Part shown: in pieces, positions 16,628 through 25,682 of the stretch | Position numbering within the stretch: position 1 is the first letter of the stretch | Layout: each line of letters begins with the position of its first letter | Assembly (NCBI GenBank): GCA_965115825.1 | Contig: OZ220464.1 | Span: forward strand, 2,108,001-2,172,000 | Direction of reading: 5' to 3' | Origin: Bin87 sp965115825 | Lineage (GTDB): Bacteria > Chloroflexota > Dehalococcoidia > Lucifugimonadales > UBA3495 | Length of the DNA stretch: 64,000 nucleotides | Translations under genes and position numbers: made by a program | The notes under the pieces: model-generated | What the model was told of the DNA's origin: nothing | The model's input: the letters and a program-made list of their open reading frames with translations, nothing else | Databases searched by the model: none

Positions 16628-17557
16628 ATGCAGATTCTTGTCTCCGGCTCCCTCGCCATTGACCGCATCATGACCTACCCAGGCCGCTTCGGCGACCATA
16701 TTGTCCCGGAGCGAGTCCACCAGATAAACCTCAGTTTCACCGTGGACGGCTTCAACGCTTACTTTGGCGGCACCGCCGGCAACATCTCTTACTCGCTGGC
16801 TCTGCTCGGCCAAACCCCGCGGCTGATTGCCGCCATCGGCCATGACTACCGCGACTACTTCACTCGCCTCGCCGCCAACGGCATCCCCACCGACGACATT
16901 CGCATCGTGGATGAAGAAGCCACTGCGTCGGCTTTCATCGTTACGGATCTCTCCGACAACCAAATTACCGGGTTCAACCCCGGCGCAATGCAACACCCCG
17001 CCGGCTTTGACTTCACTCAGGTCAACCCATCCGACACCATCAACGTAGTCAGCCCCGGCAACCTCACTGATATGGCGAACTTCACCGCCGACGCGGCCAA
17101 TGCCGGCATTTACACTATCTTCGACCCAGGCCAGTCCCTCCCGGTCTGGGATGCCGACGGCCTGACCAACTGCATCCGCAACAGCAACCTCCTCATCGCA
17201 AACGACTACGAAATGGCCCTCATCACCGAGCGCACCGGCATAGACCAACCTGGCCTCCTGCAACTCACCGACGCCCTGGTAACCACCCTCGGAGAGCACG
17301 GCGCCCGTATTACCACCGTAGACGGCACTATCCACGTACCCTCCGTCCCAACGGAAAACGTAGTTGACCCTACCGGCGCCGGCGACGCCTTCCGAGGGGG
17401 CTTCGTCCTCGGCTTGACCCAAAAAGCAGGCTTGGAACGCGCCGCCCAAATCGGCTCCGCCTGCGCCCACTTTGCCATCCAGCAACCCGGAACCCAGGAA
17501 TACGCCTACACCAAAGACCAACTGCATGCCGTCCTGGCCTGCGCTTACGGGAGCTGA
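16628..17557 (+). CDS. PfkB-family carbohydrate/nucleoside kinase
   Basis: A 309-residue ribokinase-fold kinase that transfers ATP phosphate to a sugar or nucleoside hydroxyl. The N-terminal signature is FGGTAGNISYSLALLG near residue 47. The C-terminal signature is DPTGAGDAFRGGF near residue 247, where the Asp is the catalytic base. The long beta-lid segment (VHQINLSFTVDGFNAY) recalls adenosine-kinase-like members, so adenosine or another nucleoside is a plausible substrate. An AAGAGGA ribosome site precedes the ATG. The following 199-bp gap has a hairpin and no gene. Confidence 0.8.
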   Translation: MQILVSGSLAIDRIMTYPGRFGDHIVPERVHQINLSFTVDGFNAYFGGTAGNISYSLALLGQTPRLIAAIGHDYRDYFTRLAANGIPTDDIRIVDEEATASAFIVTDLSDNQITGFNPGAMQHPAGFDFTQVNPSDTINVVSPGNLTDMANFTADAANAGIYTIFDPGQSLPVWDADGLTNCIRNSNLLIANDYEMALITERTGIDQPGLLQLTDALVTTLGEHGARITTVDGTIHVPSVPTENVVDPTGAGDAFRGGFVLGLTQKAGLERAAQIGSACAHFAIQQPGTQEYAYTKDQLHAVLACAYGS

Positions 17558-17647
17558 CCGAGAATTAGTCCATCTAAAACGGCGTCAGTGGTTGCAGCCT
17601 GACTCCTCACATCCCAACCGCCCCATCCTATCATCCTGCCCAACGAT

Positions 17648-17686
17648 GTAAAAACGGAAGCCGCCTCCGCTCGCCGCCGGTTTTAC
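17648..17686. other. Intergenic hairpin
   Basis: GTAAAAACGG and CCGGTTTTAC pair with one mismatch around a 19-base loop in the gap between the kinase gene and tyrA. It could end transcription of the kinase gene, though no separate T-run follows. Candidate only. Confidence 0.35.
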
Positions 17687-17756
17687 CAGCCGCTGCGGAT
17701 GTTGTACACTACCCTCAACCTATCGGCAGCCAATTCATCGGCAAGCGGACGTACTC

Positions 17757-18812
17757 GTGGCACAAGTTACCGTTATCGGCACCGGCTTAATCGGCGCTTC
17801 CCTGGGTCTCGCCTTGCGCGCTTCTCCTTTGCGCAGCCTTACCGTAGTGGGCACTGACGCCGAACCCCTCGCGCGTTCCGGGGCACAGCGCAAGCAGGCT
17901 TTTCATCGGATGGAAGCCCGCCTCGGCAATGCCATCGCAGAAGCCGATATCATCGTTCTGGCTACTCCCGTGCTGGCGATGCGGGAACTGATGCAGGGCA
18001 TGGCCCCCTACCTACCGGAAGGCTGCGTGGTCACCGATGTAGGCAGCGCCAAAACGCAAGTCCTGCAATGGGCCAATGAGTTCCTTCCCGACAGCGTAGA
18101 TTTCGTCGGGGGCCACCCCATGGCCGGACGCGAGACCCCGGGGCCGGAAAACGCCGACGGCAATCTCTTCACCGGCAAGCCCTACTGCGTCATACCCAGC
18201 TCCAATGCCAGCCAGCGCGCCGTCGGCGAAATAACTACTCTGGCAGAGGCTGTCGGCGCCGTCCCCTACTTCATCAGCGTGGACGAACACGACAGCTTCG
18301 TGGCCGCCGTAAGCCACTTGCCCTTTATGCTGTCCACCGCCCTGGTAGGCTGCACCAGCAAGTCCGCCAACTGGTCCGACATTGGCCAGCTGGCGTCATC
18401 CGGCTACCGGGACATCACCCGCCTCGCCTCCGGAGACCCGGTGATGCACCGCGACATCTGCATCAGCAACGCCCAGCCTATCGTCGCCTGGATTGACGCC
18501 TTTATCCGCGAGCTCTATGAATACCGCAAACTGCTCGACACCGACGGCGCTCCCCCTGATACCCAAGCCGTCGGTCAAGTTTTTGAGGAAGCCCTACTGG
18601 CCCGCAACAAGTGGCTCGCCGGCGGAGTCAACCCCCGCGCTCGCGAACTGGAGAACGCCCCCGAATATCCTACCTTTGGTGAATCAATGGGCCAGATGTT
18701 TCTCGGCGGTTGGGCCAACCGCGCCCGCCGCATGATGACCGGTGGCGGCAACGATGGCCGGAGTGGCAGCGATGGCCGACGCAGCAATCCCGACTCCCGA
18801 AACCGCCCCTAG
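17757..18812 (+). CDS. tyrA: Prephenate dehydrogenase
   Basis: A 351-residue NAD(P)-dependent dehydrogenase that converts prephenate to 4-hydroxyphenylpyruvate in tyrosine synthesis. The Rossmann motif VIGTGLIGASLGLALR opens the protein. The catalytic His region is GGHPMAGRETPGPENAD, and VSHLPFMLSTAL is also conserved. The start is GTG 17757. The last 35 residues are low-complexity Arg/Gly/Asn and overlap the start of aroA, so the two are co-transcribed. No ACT domain is visible. Confidence 0.9.
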   Translation: MAQVTVIGTGLIGASLGLALRASPLRSLTVVGTDAEPLARSGAQRKQAFHRMEARLGNAIAEADIIVLATPVLAMRELMQGMAPYLPEGCVVTDVGSAKTQVLQWANEFLPDSVDFVGGHPMAGRETPGPENADGNLFTGKPYCVIPSSNASQRAVGEITTLAEAVGAVPYFISVDEHDSFVAAVSHLPFMLSTALVGCTSKSANWSDIGQLASSGYRDITRLASGDPVMHRDICISNAQPIVAWIDAFIRELYEYRKLLDTDGAPPDTQAVGQVFEEALLARNKWLAGGVNPRARELENAPEYPTFGESMGQMFLGGWANRARRMMTGGGNDGRSGSDGRRSNPDSRNRP

Positions 18813-20199
18813 GCCAATCTGCCCGCAACCGTCCGCTGCCATTCCCACTCCCGGCCCGGCGGAAATCCACATCAGCGGAGCTATTCCATTGCAAAAAGTC
18901 ATTTGCAGCCCCCACCGGCTTGCCGGCTCCCTGGCGGTTCCCGGAGACAAATCGGTCTCGCACCGGTCGCTCATCCTCAACGCCATCGCCACCGGGGACG
19001 CCACCGTAACCGGGCTTTCCGATGGGGCCGACGTGCGCTCCACCGCCGCCTGTCTCCGCGCCATGGGCGTCAGCATCGACCCGTTGCCGGAGCCTCCGGC
19101 AGGTCAGCCGGGCAGCTTCCGCGTCGCCGGCCCCGGGGCGAACCTCAACGAGCCGGCCGATTTGCTGGATGCCGGCAACAGCGGCACATCGATGCGGCTG
19201 TTGGCAGGTCTTTTGGCCGGCCAGGATTTCCTGTCAGTTCTCTCCGGCGACGGTTCCCTGCGCTCCCGCCCCATGGGCCGCATTGTGAAGCCTTTGCAGG
19301 AGATGGGCGCGTCTATCATGGGGCGCTGTGGCGACACCCTGGCTCCTCTGGCTATCCGCGGGGGCAGCCTACGCTCCATAGAGTACCAGATGCCCGTCGC
19401 CAGCGCGCAGGTTAAATCGTGCCTGATGCTTGCCGGACTTTCCGCCGCCGGGCCCACCATACTCCACCAGCCGGCTCTCTCCCGCGACCATACGGAGCGC
19501 ATGATGACCGCCATGGGGGCCCGTGTAGAAACCGATGGCTTGACTCTTGCCTTGCATCCCGCCGAGTTGCAGGCGGTGGACATCGCCGTACCAGGCGACA
19601 TATCATCCGCCGCGTTCTGGATGGTCGCCGGCCTCATCCACCCCAACGCCAGGGTAACCGTTACCGGCGTTGGCCTGAATCCCACCCGCGCCGGCATCAT
19701 AGAGGCCTTGCAGATGATGGGCGCCGGCGATTCTCTGAAACTTGAAAACCGGCGCGTTGAAGGCGGCGAGCCCGTAGCCGACGTGGTGGCGTCATCGGCA
19801 TCCCTCCAGGGCATTGACATTGGCGACGACATCATTCCCATTATGATTGACGAACTCCCCGCCCTGGCGGTTGCCGCCTGCTTCGCCCGGGGCGATACCG
19901 TCATCCGCGACGCCGCCGAGCTGCGCGTCAAGGAATCCGACCGCATCGCCACCACCGTCTCCGAACTGACCCGTTTGGGTGGACGCCTGGAACCTCGCGA
20001 GGACGGCATGGTGATACGTGGAGTCGGCAAGCTCGCCGGCGCCGCCGTAGAGAGCCACCACGACCACCGCATCGCAATGGCGATGGCCGTGGCCGGCCTC
20101 GCCGCCTCCGGCACAACCGTAATCCACGGCGCCGAAGACGCTTCGGTGTCCTATCCTGCTTTCTGGGAACACCTGGCGGTGTTGACCGGCGCGGCATGA
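18772..20199 (+). CDS. aroA: 3-phosphoshikimate 1-carboxyvinyltransferase (EPSP synthase)
   Basis: EPSP synthase joins phosphoenolpyruvate to shikimate 3-phosphate. The protein contains the N-terminal loop PGDKSVSHRSL, the PEP-site NSGTSMRLLAG, RSRPMGRIVKPLQEMGA, the catalytic Asp region DELPALAVAA, RVKESDRI, and the closing HHDHRIAMA. I chose ATG 18772 because GGAG sits 8 bases upstream. GTG 18742 and ATG 18754 are in frame too, and the true fold begins only about 35 residues later. It overlaps tyrA upstream and gmk downstream (ATGA), indicating one operon. Confidence 0.95.
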   Translation: MADAAIPTPETAPRPICPQPSAAIPTPGPAEIHISGAIPLQKVICSPHRLAGSLAVPGDKSVSHRSLILNAIATGDATVTGLSDGADVRSTAACLRAMGVSIDPLPEPPAGQPGSFRVAGPGANLNEPADLLDAGNSGTSMRLLAGLLAGQDFLSVLSGDGSLRSRPMGRIVKPLQEMGASIMGRCGDTLAPLAIRGGSLRSIEYQMPVASAQVKSCLMLAGLSAAGPTILHQPALSRDHTERMMTAMGARVETDGLTLALHPAELQAVDIAVPGDISSAAFWMVAGLIHPNARVTVTGVGLNPTRAGIIEALQMMGAGDSLKLENRRVEGGEPVADVVASSASLQGIDIGDDIIPIMIDELPALAVAACFARGDTVIRDAAELRVKESDRIATTVSELTRLGGRLEPREDGMVIRGVGKLAGAAVESHHDHRIAMAMAVAGLAASGTTVIHGAEDASVSYPAFWEHLAVLTGAA

Positions 20200-20825
20200 C
20201 CGGCACAGCGGAACTCCCCCAAGCCAGTCCCGCGCCGCCGCTGCTCGTGGTAATTTCCGGGCCGTCAGCGTCGGGCAAAACTACTCTGCTCACTGGGCTG
20301 CGCCAACTCTGCCGTCCCTGGCATTTTGCGATTACCGCCACTACTCGCCCCATGCGCTCCGGCGAAGTGAACGGCAAGGACTACATTTTTATGGACTCAG
20401 CCGACTTTCTGCAGGCTCAGGAGCGGGACGAGCTCCTGGAATCTGCCCAAGTTTATGGCCGCTGGTATGGCGTCCCCCGCTGGCAGGTGCGCAATCCCCT
20501 CATCGCCGGCAACGACGTTATACTGGGAATTGACGTGCAGGGCGCGGCCACCATCCGCCAAATCGCCCCGGAAGCCCTTACTATTTTTATAATGCCCCCC
20601 AGTATGGACGATCTGCGCCAACGCATCGCCCAACGCGGCGCTGAGGGTGAGGCCGAGACGCAGCGCCGCTTGCAGGAAGCCACCGTCGAGATCGACCGCA
20701 TCAACGAGTTCGACTACCGCGTCGTGAATCGCAACGGTCAGCCTGACGCCGCGGTCCGCGAAATCGACGCCATCATCGCGGCCGAAAAATGCCGGGTCAA
20801 TCCCCGCTTTGTCCAGTTCCTCTAG
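20196..20825 (+). CDS. gmk: Guanylate kinase
   Basis: A 209-residue GMP kinase. The P-loop is ISGPSASGKTTLL. The GMP-binding segment follows (TATTRPMRSGEVNGKDYIFM), as do the Tyr-rich YGRWYGVP and the core VILGIDVQGA. The lid is RIAQRGAEGEAETQRRL. The ATG overlaps the aroA stop (ATGA). It turns GMP and ATP into GDP and ADP, an essential step in nucleotide supply. About 20 bp separate it from lipA. Confidence 0.93.
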   Translation: MTGTAELPQASPAPPLLVVISGPSASGKTTLLTGLRQLCRPWHFAITATTRPMRSGEVNGKDYIFMDSADFLQAQERDELLESAQVYGRWYGVPRWQVRNPLIAGNDVILGIDVQGAATIRQIAPEALTIFIMPPSMDDLRQRIAQRGAEGEAETQRRLQEATVEIDRINEFDYRVVNRNGQPDAAVREIDAIIAAEKCRVNPRFVQFL

Positions 20826-20847
20826 CAGAGAGCAATTAGGAGCTAAC

Positions 20848-21738
20848 ATGATTGCTACTGATGCGCCCATACGCCCTCGCCTGCCGGACTGGCTGAAAGT
20901 CCGTATGCCTGGCGGCCCCCGCTACATTCAACTGAAACAGCTGATGCGCGACAGTCAGCTGCACACGGTGTGCGAAGAAGCCCGCTGCCCCAACATAGGG
21001 GAGTGTTGGGAACGCTCTGCCGCCACTTTTATGATTTTGGGCGACACCTGCACCCGCGCCTGCGCCTACTGCGCCGTAACTACCGGCCGGCCCGGCGCGC
21101 TGGATCTGGGCGAGCCCTTCCGCCTGGCCGCTACTGTCAAGCGCATGGAATTGCGGTATTGCGTCATTACCTCGGTCAACCGCGACGACTTGCCCGATGG
21201 GGGCGCCGGCATTTTCGCTGCCTGCATCAAACAGGTACGCGCCGCCGTGCCCGGCTGCCGGGTAGAAGCTCTGATACCCGACTTTGACGGCAACTGGAAC
21301 GCATTGGAGAAAGTAGTTGACGCTCAGCCTCAGGTGCTCAACCATAACATCGAGTCGGTAGCGCGGGTTTTCCGTCGCGTCCGCCCCAGGGGCAATTATC
21401 GCCAATCCCTTGAACTGCTCCGCCAAGTCAAAGACCTCGATCCACAAATGCCCACCAAGTCCGGCATCATCGTAGGAATGGGCGAGAGCATGGATGAGGT
21501 GCGCGAAACCATGGCCGACCTGCGCGCAGTGGACTGCGACTTGCTTACCATTGGCCAATACCTTCGCCCGTCCATCAATCACATTAAGATTGACCGCTTC
21601 TATAGCCCTGCCGAATTTGCTGAGTTGCGCCAGGCCGGCGAGTCCATGGGCTTCAAGAACGTTGCCGCCGGCCCGCTCGTCCGTTCCTCCTACCATGCCG
21701 ATGAGCAGCATGAGGCGGCAACGGAGAGGTCGTGTTAG
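20848..21738 (+). CDS. lipA: Lipoyl synthase
   Basis: A 296-residue radical SAM enzyme that inserts two sulfur atoms into protein-bound octanoyl chains. The auxiliary cluster ligands are CEEARCPNIGEC. The radical SAM triad is CTRACAYC. The C-terminal RSSYHAD supplies the serine ligand of the auxiliary cluster. The start is ATG 20848, preceded by TTAGGAGCT. No lipB lies nearby. The gene ends 30 bp from the oppositely oriented HAD gene. Confidence 0.95.
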   Translation: MIATDAPIRPRLPDWLKVRMPGGPRYIQLKQLMRDSQLHTVCEEARCPNIGECWERSAATFMILGDTCTRACAYCAVTTGRPGALDLGEPFRLAATVKRMELRYCVITSVNRDDLPDGGAGIFAACIKQVRAAVPGCRVEALIPDFDGNWNALEKVVDAQPQVLNHNIESVARVFRRVRPRGNYRQSLELLRQVKDLDPQMPTKSGIIVGMGESMDEVRETMADLRAVDCDLLTIGQYLRPSINHIKIDRFYSPAEFAELRQAGESMGFKNVAAGPLVRSSYHADEQHEAATERSC

Positions 21739-21768
21739 CGCTTCCCGGTTTTTTCCTTTCGGCTTTTC

Positions 21769-22662
21769 TTATTCCCTGAGCGACAACGGCGCTACCGGAT
21801 TCGCCTTTTCCGCGGGCAGCCGTAAGTCGCCGCTCCGTCCTCGCCAGCGCGCCGCCATGGGCCAGAACTGTGGCGGTTCCGGGGCAGGCTCTGTGTAGCC
21901 GCTGTCAGGTTGAGCTGGAATCGCATCCTGGTCGTCGGCGGGATTGTCAGCGTCGGGACGCCACGGCCAGGGTAGGCGCTTTACCCAGGGGTTGCTGCCA
22001 TCAGCGCCGTTCGCCTGGTCCACTACGGCCATTACCTGGTGTGGACGGTGCAGCCGATAGGCCGGCCCCTGCGCCAGAACCGCGTCGTAATCGATGGTTG
22101 CCCACAGCGCTGCCGCGGCGATTGCCCCGGCGTCCCGCGCGCAGGCTATATCCTGAGGAGCGTCGCCCACATACATCGCCTCCGCCGGTGATACTGCCAA
22201 CTCGTTCAGAGTTTGCCGCAAACCCTCCGGTGCAGGTTTGTAAGGACGAGCGTCGGTCTTGAAGTTGGCGTAGTCCACCAGATCGGCCAGGCCGGACTGC
22301 TCCAGCTCCGCCATCCCGAACCGCGCCTGTTTATCGGACAGTATGCCGACGCGGATGTCCCGGCGACGCAGCGCCCGCAGCAGACTGGCCGCGCCGGGGT
22401 ACAGGTAATTCCGATGCCTCGCAATTCGGTAGTAGTGAGCCAGATAAGCGTCCAGAATGGCGTCGGCCTCGCTATCGGCGTCCGGGCTGCTGCCGAAGAA
22501 CCGCACCAGATGCTGACGAAAAGGCCGGTGGAACTCGGCGGCGATGTCTGCCCCGGACGGCTCGGCTCGCCCCAAATCCGCCGCAGTCTGTTGCATCAGG
22601 CGCAGATGGATACCCCAACTGTCCCACAGCGTGAGGTCCCAATCAAAAATCACTGCGCGCAT
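21769..22662 (-). CDS. HAD-superfamily phosphatase with proline-rich tail
   Basis: A 297-residue HAD hydrolase of the phosphoglycolate-phosphatase type. Motif I is VIFDWDLTLWDS, motif II is VGILSDKQ, the motif III Lys is in RPYKPAPEGL, and motif IV is MYVGDAPQDIACARDAGA. Residues after about 215 form a low-complexity tail rich in Pro, Asp and Trp (PWPWRPDADNPADDQ) not normal for the family. It lies 9 bp after the MBL gene on the same strand, so they are likely co-transcribed. The substrate is unknown. Confidence 0.8.
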   Translation of the reverse strand: MRAVIFDWDLTLWDSWGIHLRLMQQTAADLGRAEPSGADIAAEFHRPFRQHLVRFFGSSPDADSEADAILDAYLAHYYRIARHRNYLYPGAASLLRALRRRDIRVGILSDKQARFGMAELEQSGLADLVDYANFKTDARPYKPAPEGLRQTLNELAVSPAEAMYVGDAPQDIACARDAGAIAAAALWATIDYDAVLAQGPAYRLHRPHQVMAVVDQANGADGSNPWVKRLPWPWRPDADNPADDQDAIPAQPDSGYTEPAPEPPQFWPMAARWRGRSGDLRLPAEKANPVAPLSLRE

Positions 22663-22671
22663 GGCACTCTG

Positions 22672-23475
22672 TCAGCAATGGCCGGAATGGTTTTGTACGC
22701 CGCCCTGGTAATCAACGGCGCTGGGCATCACTGTAGTACCGGGATGTTCCGCCTGGCCGATATTGACGGTGAATGCCCCGTTGGCGTAGTGCAGTACACC
22801 GCTGACTTCCAGCGTCGGCGAATCCGCCAAATAGGTAATCCCGCCATCCTCTGCAATGCGGAAAGGTCGGTCATGGCCGGGGTAGATGGTGTTGGCCGCC
22901 GCTACGATTTTCCGGATGCTGGCCCGCGCGTCCGCCTCGCTCCAGAAAATTATCGCCGGCGCGCCCCGCGCAATGGCGCCGGCGTCGGACATTGCGTCGC
23001 CGCCTACGCAAACCGCGCCGCCGGCCGTCTCTACGACTACGCTGATATGCTCCCGGGTGTGTCCCGGCGTTTCAATCAGACGCACCCCCGGCTCCAGCTC
23101 GGTTTCGCCGCTCACGGTTCGGACATTCTGGTGTAACAGGGTATCGGCGAAGTAGCGCGCCGTGGCCAGGTCGCCGGCCAGGGGATTGCGGCTATACTCC
23201 AGCTCGTCGGCATGGATAACGATTTCTGCATTGGGGAAAAGGTCGGTATTCTGTGAATGGTCCCAGTGGGCATGGGTTAGAATCACCCGGCCAATGTCGT
23301 CGGTGGAGATGTCATTGGCGGCCAACTGTTCCACCAGCATATTCCGCCGGCCAAAGTGCGCCACATCCACGATGGACAGAACCTCGCCGCGGATCAAGGT
23401 TACTGTGCAAAGCCCCAAACGAGTCTGGTCGGTGTTGATCGAATAACCGGCCATGATGATTTCCAGTTCCGGCAT
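22672..23475 (-). CDS. Metallo-beta-lactamase-fold hydrolase
   Basis: A 267-residue MBL-fold enzyme. The zinc motif is THAHWDH near residue 85; further His ligands are in TPGHTREH, with the Asp in VGGDAMSD and the last His in YPGHDR. These suggest a glyoxalase II- or lactonase-like two-zinc hydrolase; the substrate is open. ATG 23475 is chosen because GGAGGG lies 5 bases upstream; the frame stays open for 14 more codons. It is divergent from the amidohydrolase gene, leaving about 110 bp for two promoters. Confidence 0.82.
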   Translation of the reverse strand: MPELEIIMAGYSINTDQTRLGLCTVTLIRGEVLSIVDVAHFGRRNMLVEQLAANDISTDDIGRVILTHAHWDHSQNTDLFPNAEIVIHADELEYSRNPLAGDLATARYFADTLLHQNVRTVSGETELEPGVRLIETPGHTREHISVVVETAGGAVCVGGDAMSDAGAIARGAPAIIFWSEADARASIRKIVAAANTIYPGHDRPFRIAEDGGITYLADSPTLEVSGVLHYANGAFTVNIGQAEHPGTTVMPSAVDYQGGVQNHSGHC

Positions 23476-23585
23476 AATTCCCTCCAGAATGACAGCGAGC
23501 GTATTGGCCTTTGCCATAGGCCGTGCGATTATAGCACTCCCATTTGACTGCCGTTCCCGCGAGAGCGTTACTCTATCTCCCCGAC

Positions 23586-25076
23586 ATGATTGACCTTATC
23601 CTCCACAAAGCCAGATTGCGCGCCTCGCCCTTCGATGCGGTAGCTATTGCCAACGGCGCAGTGGCTGCAATCGGCCCCGGCGTTGATCTGCTACAAACGG
23701 CCGGCCCTGATACCCGCATTATTGACTGCGGAGGCTGCGTCGTCATTCCCGGAATCGTGGACGACCACTGCCATCTCTTCGCCACCGCCGCCCGTGGGGT
23801 ACAAGTGGACTGCCGCCCGCAGGCCACTCCAAACGTGCCGGCCGTTATCGCCGCCCTGCGCGCTGTTGCTATGACGGGCGACGTCTGGCTGCGCGGCTAC
23901 GGCTACGACGATTCGCCCATAGGCCTAGGCCGTCACCTCAACCGCCACGACCTTGACGTCGTATCAGCCTGGCGCCCGATCCGCGTTGACCACCGCTCCG
24001 GCCACGCCAGCGTCCTCAACAGCGCCGGCTTGGACGCCGCCGGCATCGGACGCGATACCACGGAGCCGCCCGGCGGCGTCATTGAGCGGGGATATGACGG
24101 TGAACCAACCGGCCTGCTGTTGGATTTGGCCGGCTGGCTGCGGGAGCGTATCGGCGAACCGTCAAGCATTGATGCAGCCGCTTTCGGGGACAGCCTCGCA
24201 GATCTCGGCCGACGCTTGCTGAACTACGGCATCACCGCCGTGACCGACGCCGGCCCGGATAACGGTTTGCGTCGCTGGCGGGACTTTGTCGATGCTGTGG
24301 GCAATGGACTGCTGCCCCAGCGTGTGACCATGATGGCCGGCTGCAATCGCCTGGGGGAACTGCAAGGGGCCGGCCTGTCCTACGGCGATTCCGCTTGCGA
24401 CGGCCGGCTGACCGTTGGGCATGCCAAAATTATGCTCACGGCAACATCGGGGCGGCTGGCCCCGAGCCCGGAGGAGCTGGCTGACACCATCGCCGCCGCT
24501 CACCGCATGGGGTATCCCGTCGCCATTCACGCCGTGGAGCGGGATGCTATTGTCGCCGCCGCCCTGGCCCTGTCAGAAAATCCCGCTCCCGTCGGCCACG
24601 ATCGCATTGAGCACTGCGCCGAATGTCCGCCCGATGTGGCGGAGTTGGTGTCGCAATCCCGCGCGCGGGTTGTAGTCAACACCGGGTTCCTGCACTACGA
24701 CGGCGAACGTTACCGCCGTACAGTATCCGCCGATTTGCTGCCCCATCTCTACCCGGCCGGCGCGCTGGCGGCGTCCGGCATTCCCGTCGGCCTAGCCTCC
24801 GACGCCCCGGTAGTTGAGCCAAATCCATGGGCCGCCATGGCGGCGGCAATCACCCGGCAGAGCGCGGAGGGAGTAGCGTTAGGCGGGGTACCCGTACCGT
24901 CAATAGCGAAAGCGCTACGGATGCACATGGCCTATAGCCGCATCGCCCCCAGCAGTCCCGCCGATTTAGCTGTGGTGGAACCTAACCCGTTTAGTTTGCA
25001 ACCAGAGGATTTAGTCTCCGTGCGCGCTGTGGCAGCCATTGTTGCCGGCCGCGTGGCCTGGCCTCCTGACATCTAG
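23586..25076 (+). CDS. YtcJ-like amidohydrolase
   Basis: A 496-residue metal-dependent hydrolase of the amidohydrolase superfamily. The metal-binding HxH appears as GIVDDHCHLF near residue 60. Later ligands fit IHAVERD and RIEHCAE, and the final Asp is in GLASDAPVVEPNPW. Members act on N-acyl or formamide-type substrates; the actual one cannot be told. ATG 23586 matches the usual N-terminal strand (MIDLILHKARL). A 70-bp gap with a weak inverted repeat separates it from the convergent Nmad2-like gene. Confidence 0.82.
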   Translation: MIDLILHKARLRASPFDAVAIANGAVAAIGPGVDLLQTAGPDTRIIDCGGCVVIPGIVDDHCHLFATAARGVQVDCRPQATPNVPAVIAALRAVAMTGDVWLRGYGYDDSPIGLGRHLNRHDLDVVSAWRPIRVDHRSGHASVLNSAGLDAAGIGRDTTEPPGGVIERGYDGEPTGLLLDLAGWLRERIGEPSSIDAAAFGDSLADLGRRLLNYGITAVTDAGPDNGLRRWRDFVDAVGNGLLPQRVTMMAGCNRLGELQGAGLSYGDSACDGRLTVGHAKIMLTATSGRLAPSPEELADTIAAAHRMGYPVAIHAVERDAIVAAALALSENPAPVGHDRIEHCAECPPDVAELVSQSRARVVVNTGFLHYDGERYRRTVSADLLPHLYPAGALAASGIPVGLASDAPVVEPNPWAAMAAAITRQSAEGVALGGVPVPSIAKALRMHMAYSRIAPSSPADLAVVEPNPFSLQPEDLVSVRAVAAIVAGRVAWPPDI

Positions 25077-25145
25077 CGGGCGGGTTTGCTCCGGTAAAGT
25101 TCAGTTACGGGCGCACATTCCCTAGATTGCCGGAGCTAGAATGCG

Positions 25146-25664
25146 CTACTGCCGCTGATCCGGGTGGTGCCAGTAATGCTGAGTGAACCAACCATCAAAA
25201 GGCGTTCCTACTAAACCTTTTTTTCGTCGGCTACGGAACCACCTGTCAACCTCCTGCACAATTGCCTCAGGGAAGTTGCATTTATGGCCCGGTCCATTTG
25301 GTTTGATGAGGGAACTGAGTTTGCTGGGCAACAGCGGGCCATCTTTGCCCCAGTAGATGAAATCGTCGCTGACGAGCACTTTGTCTGTCCTGAGTTGGTT
25401 GCGTACATATCGGGGATCCGAAAAATGTTCGCGATAGCGTTGCTCGAACTCCTGAAAGCTGATCACATCGGTGACCCGCATGGCGTAGATTACGGGATAC
25501 GCCGAGCCTTTCCGATACTTGGCACCGGCTAGGCCGATCACATAATCGCCTGATTGCACAGTCCGACGCATTGCGACCATACAATACGCCAATGTGCAAA
25601 TATCCCCGGTCGGATTGGGAGCGAAGCCATCGTCAGTGACCATGGTGTACGAATAGATCTTCAT
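25146..25664 (-). CDS. Nmad2-like (nucleotide modification associated domain 2) protein
   Basis: A 172-residue protein matching the Nmad2 pattern: MKIYSYTMVTDDGFAPNPTG at the start, then CTLAYC, RRTVQSGDYVIGLAG and VIYAMRVTDVISF. This domain was named from its association with DNA base-modification systems; its biochemical activity is not known to me. The C-terminal half (PNGPGHKCNFPEAI, GWFTQHYWHH) has conserved-looking His and Trp residues. It sits 18 bp after an Nmad3-like gene, so the two form a cassette. The assignment is by remembered pattern and should be tested by profile search. Confidence 0.65.
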   Translation of the reverse strand: MKIYSYTMVTDDGFAPNPTGDICTLAYCMVAMRRTVQSGDYVIGLAGAKYRKGSAYPVIYAMRVTDVISFQEFEQRYREHFSDPRYVRNQLRTDKVLVSDDFIYWGKDGPLLPSKLSSLIKPNGPGHKCNFPEAIVQEVDRWFRSRRKKGLVGTPFDGWFTQHYWHHPDQRQ

Positions 25665-25682
25665 CGGGTTTAGCCTCCGAAT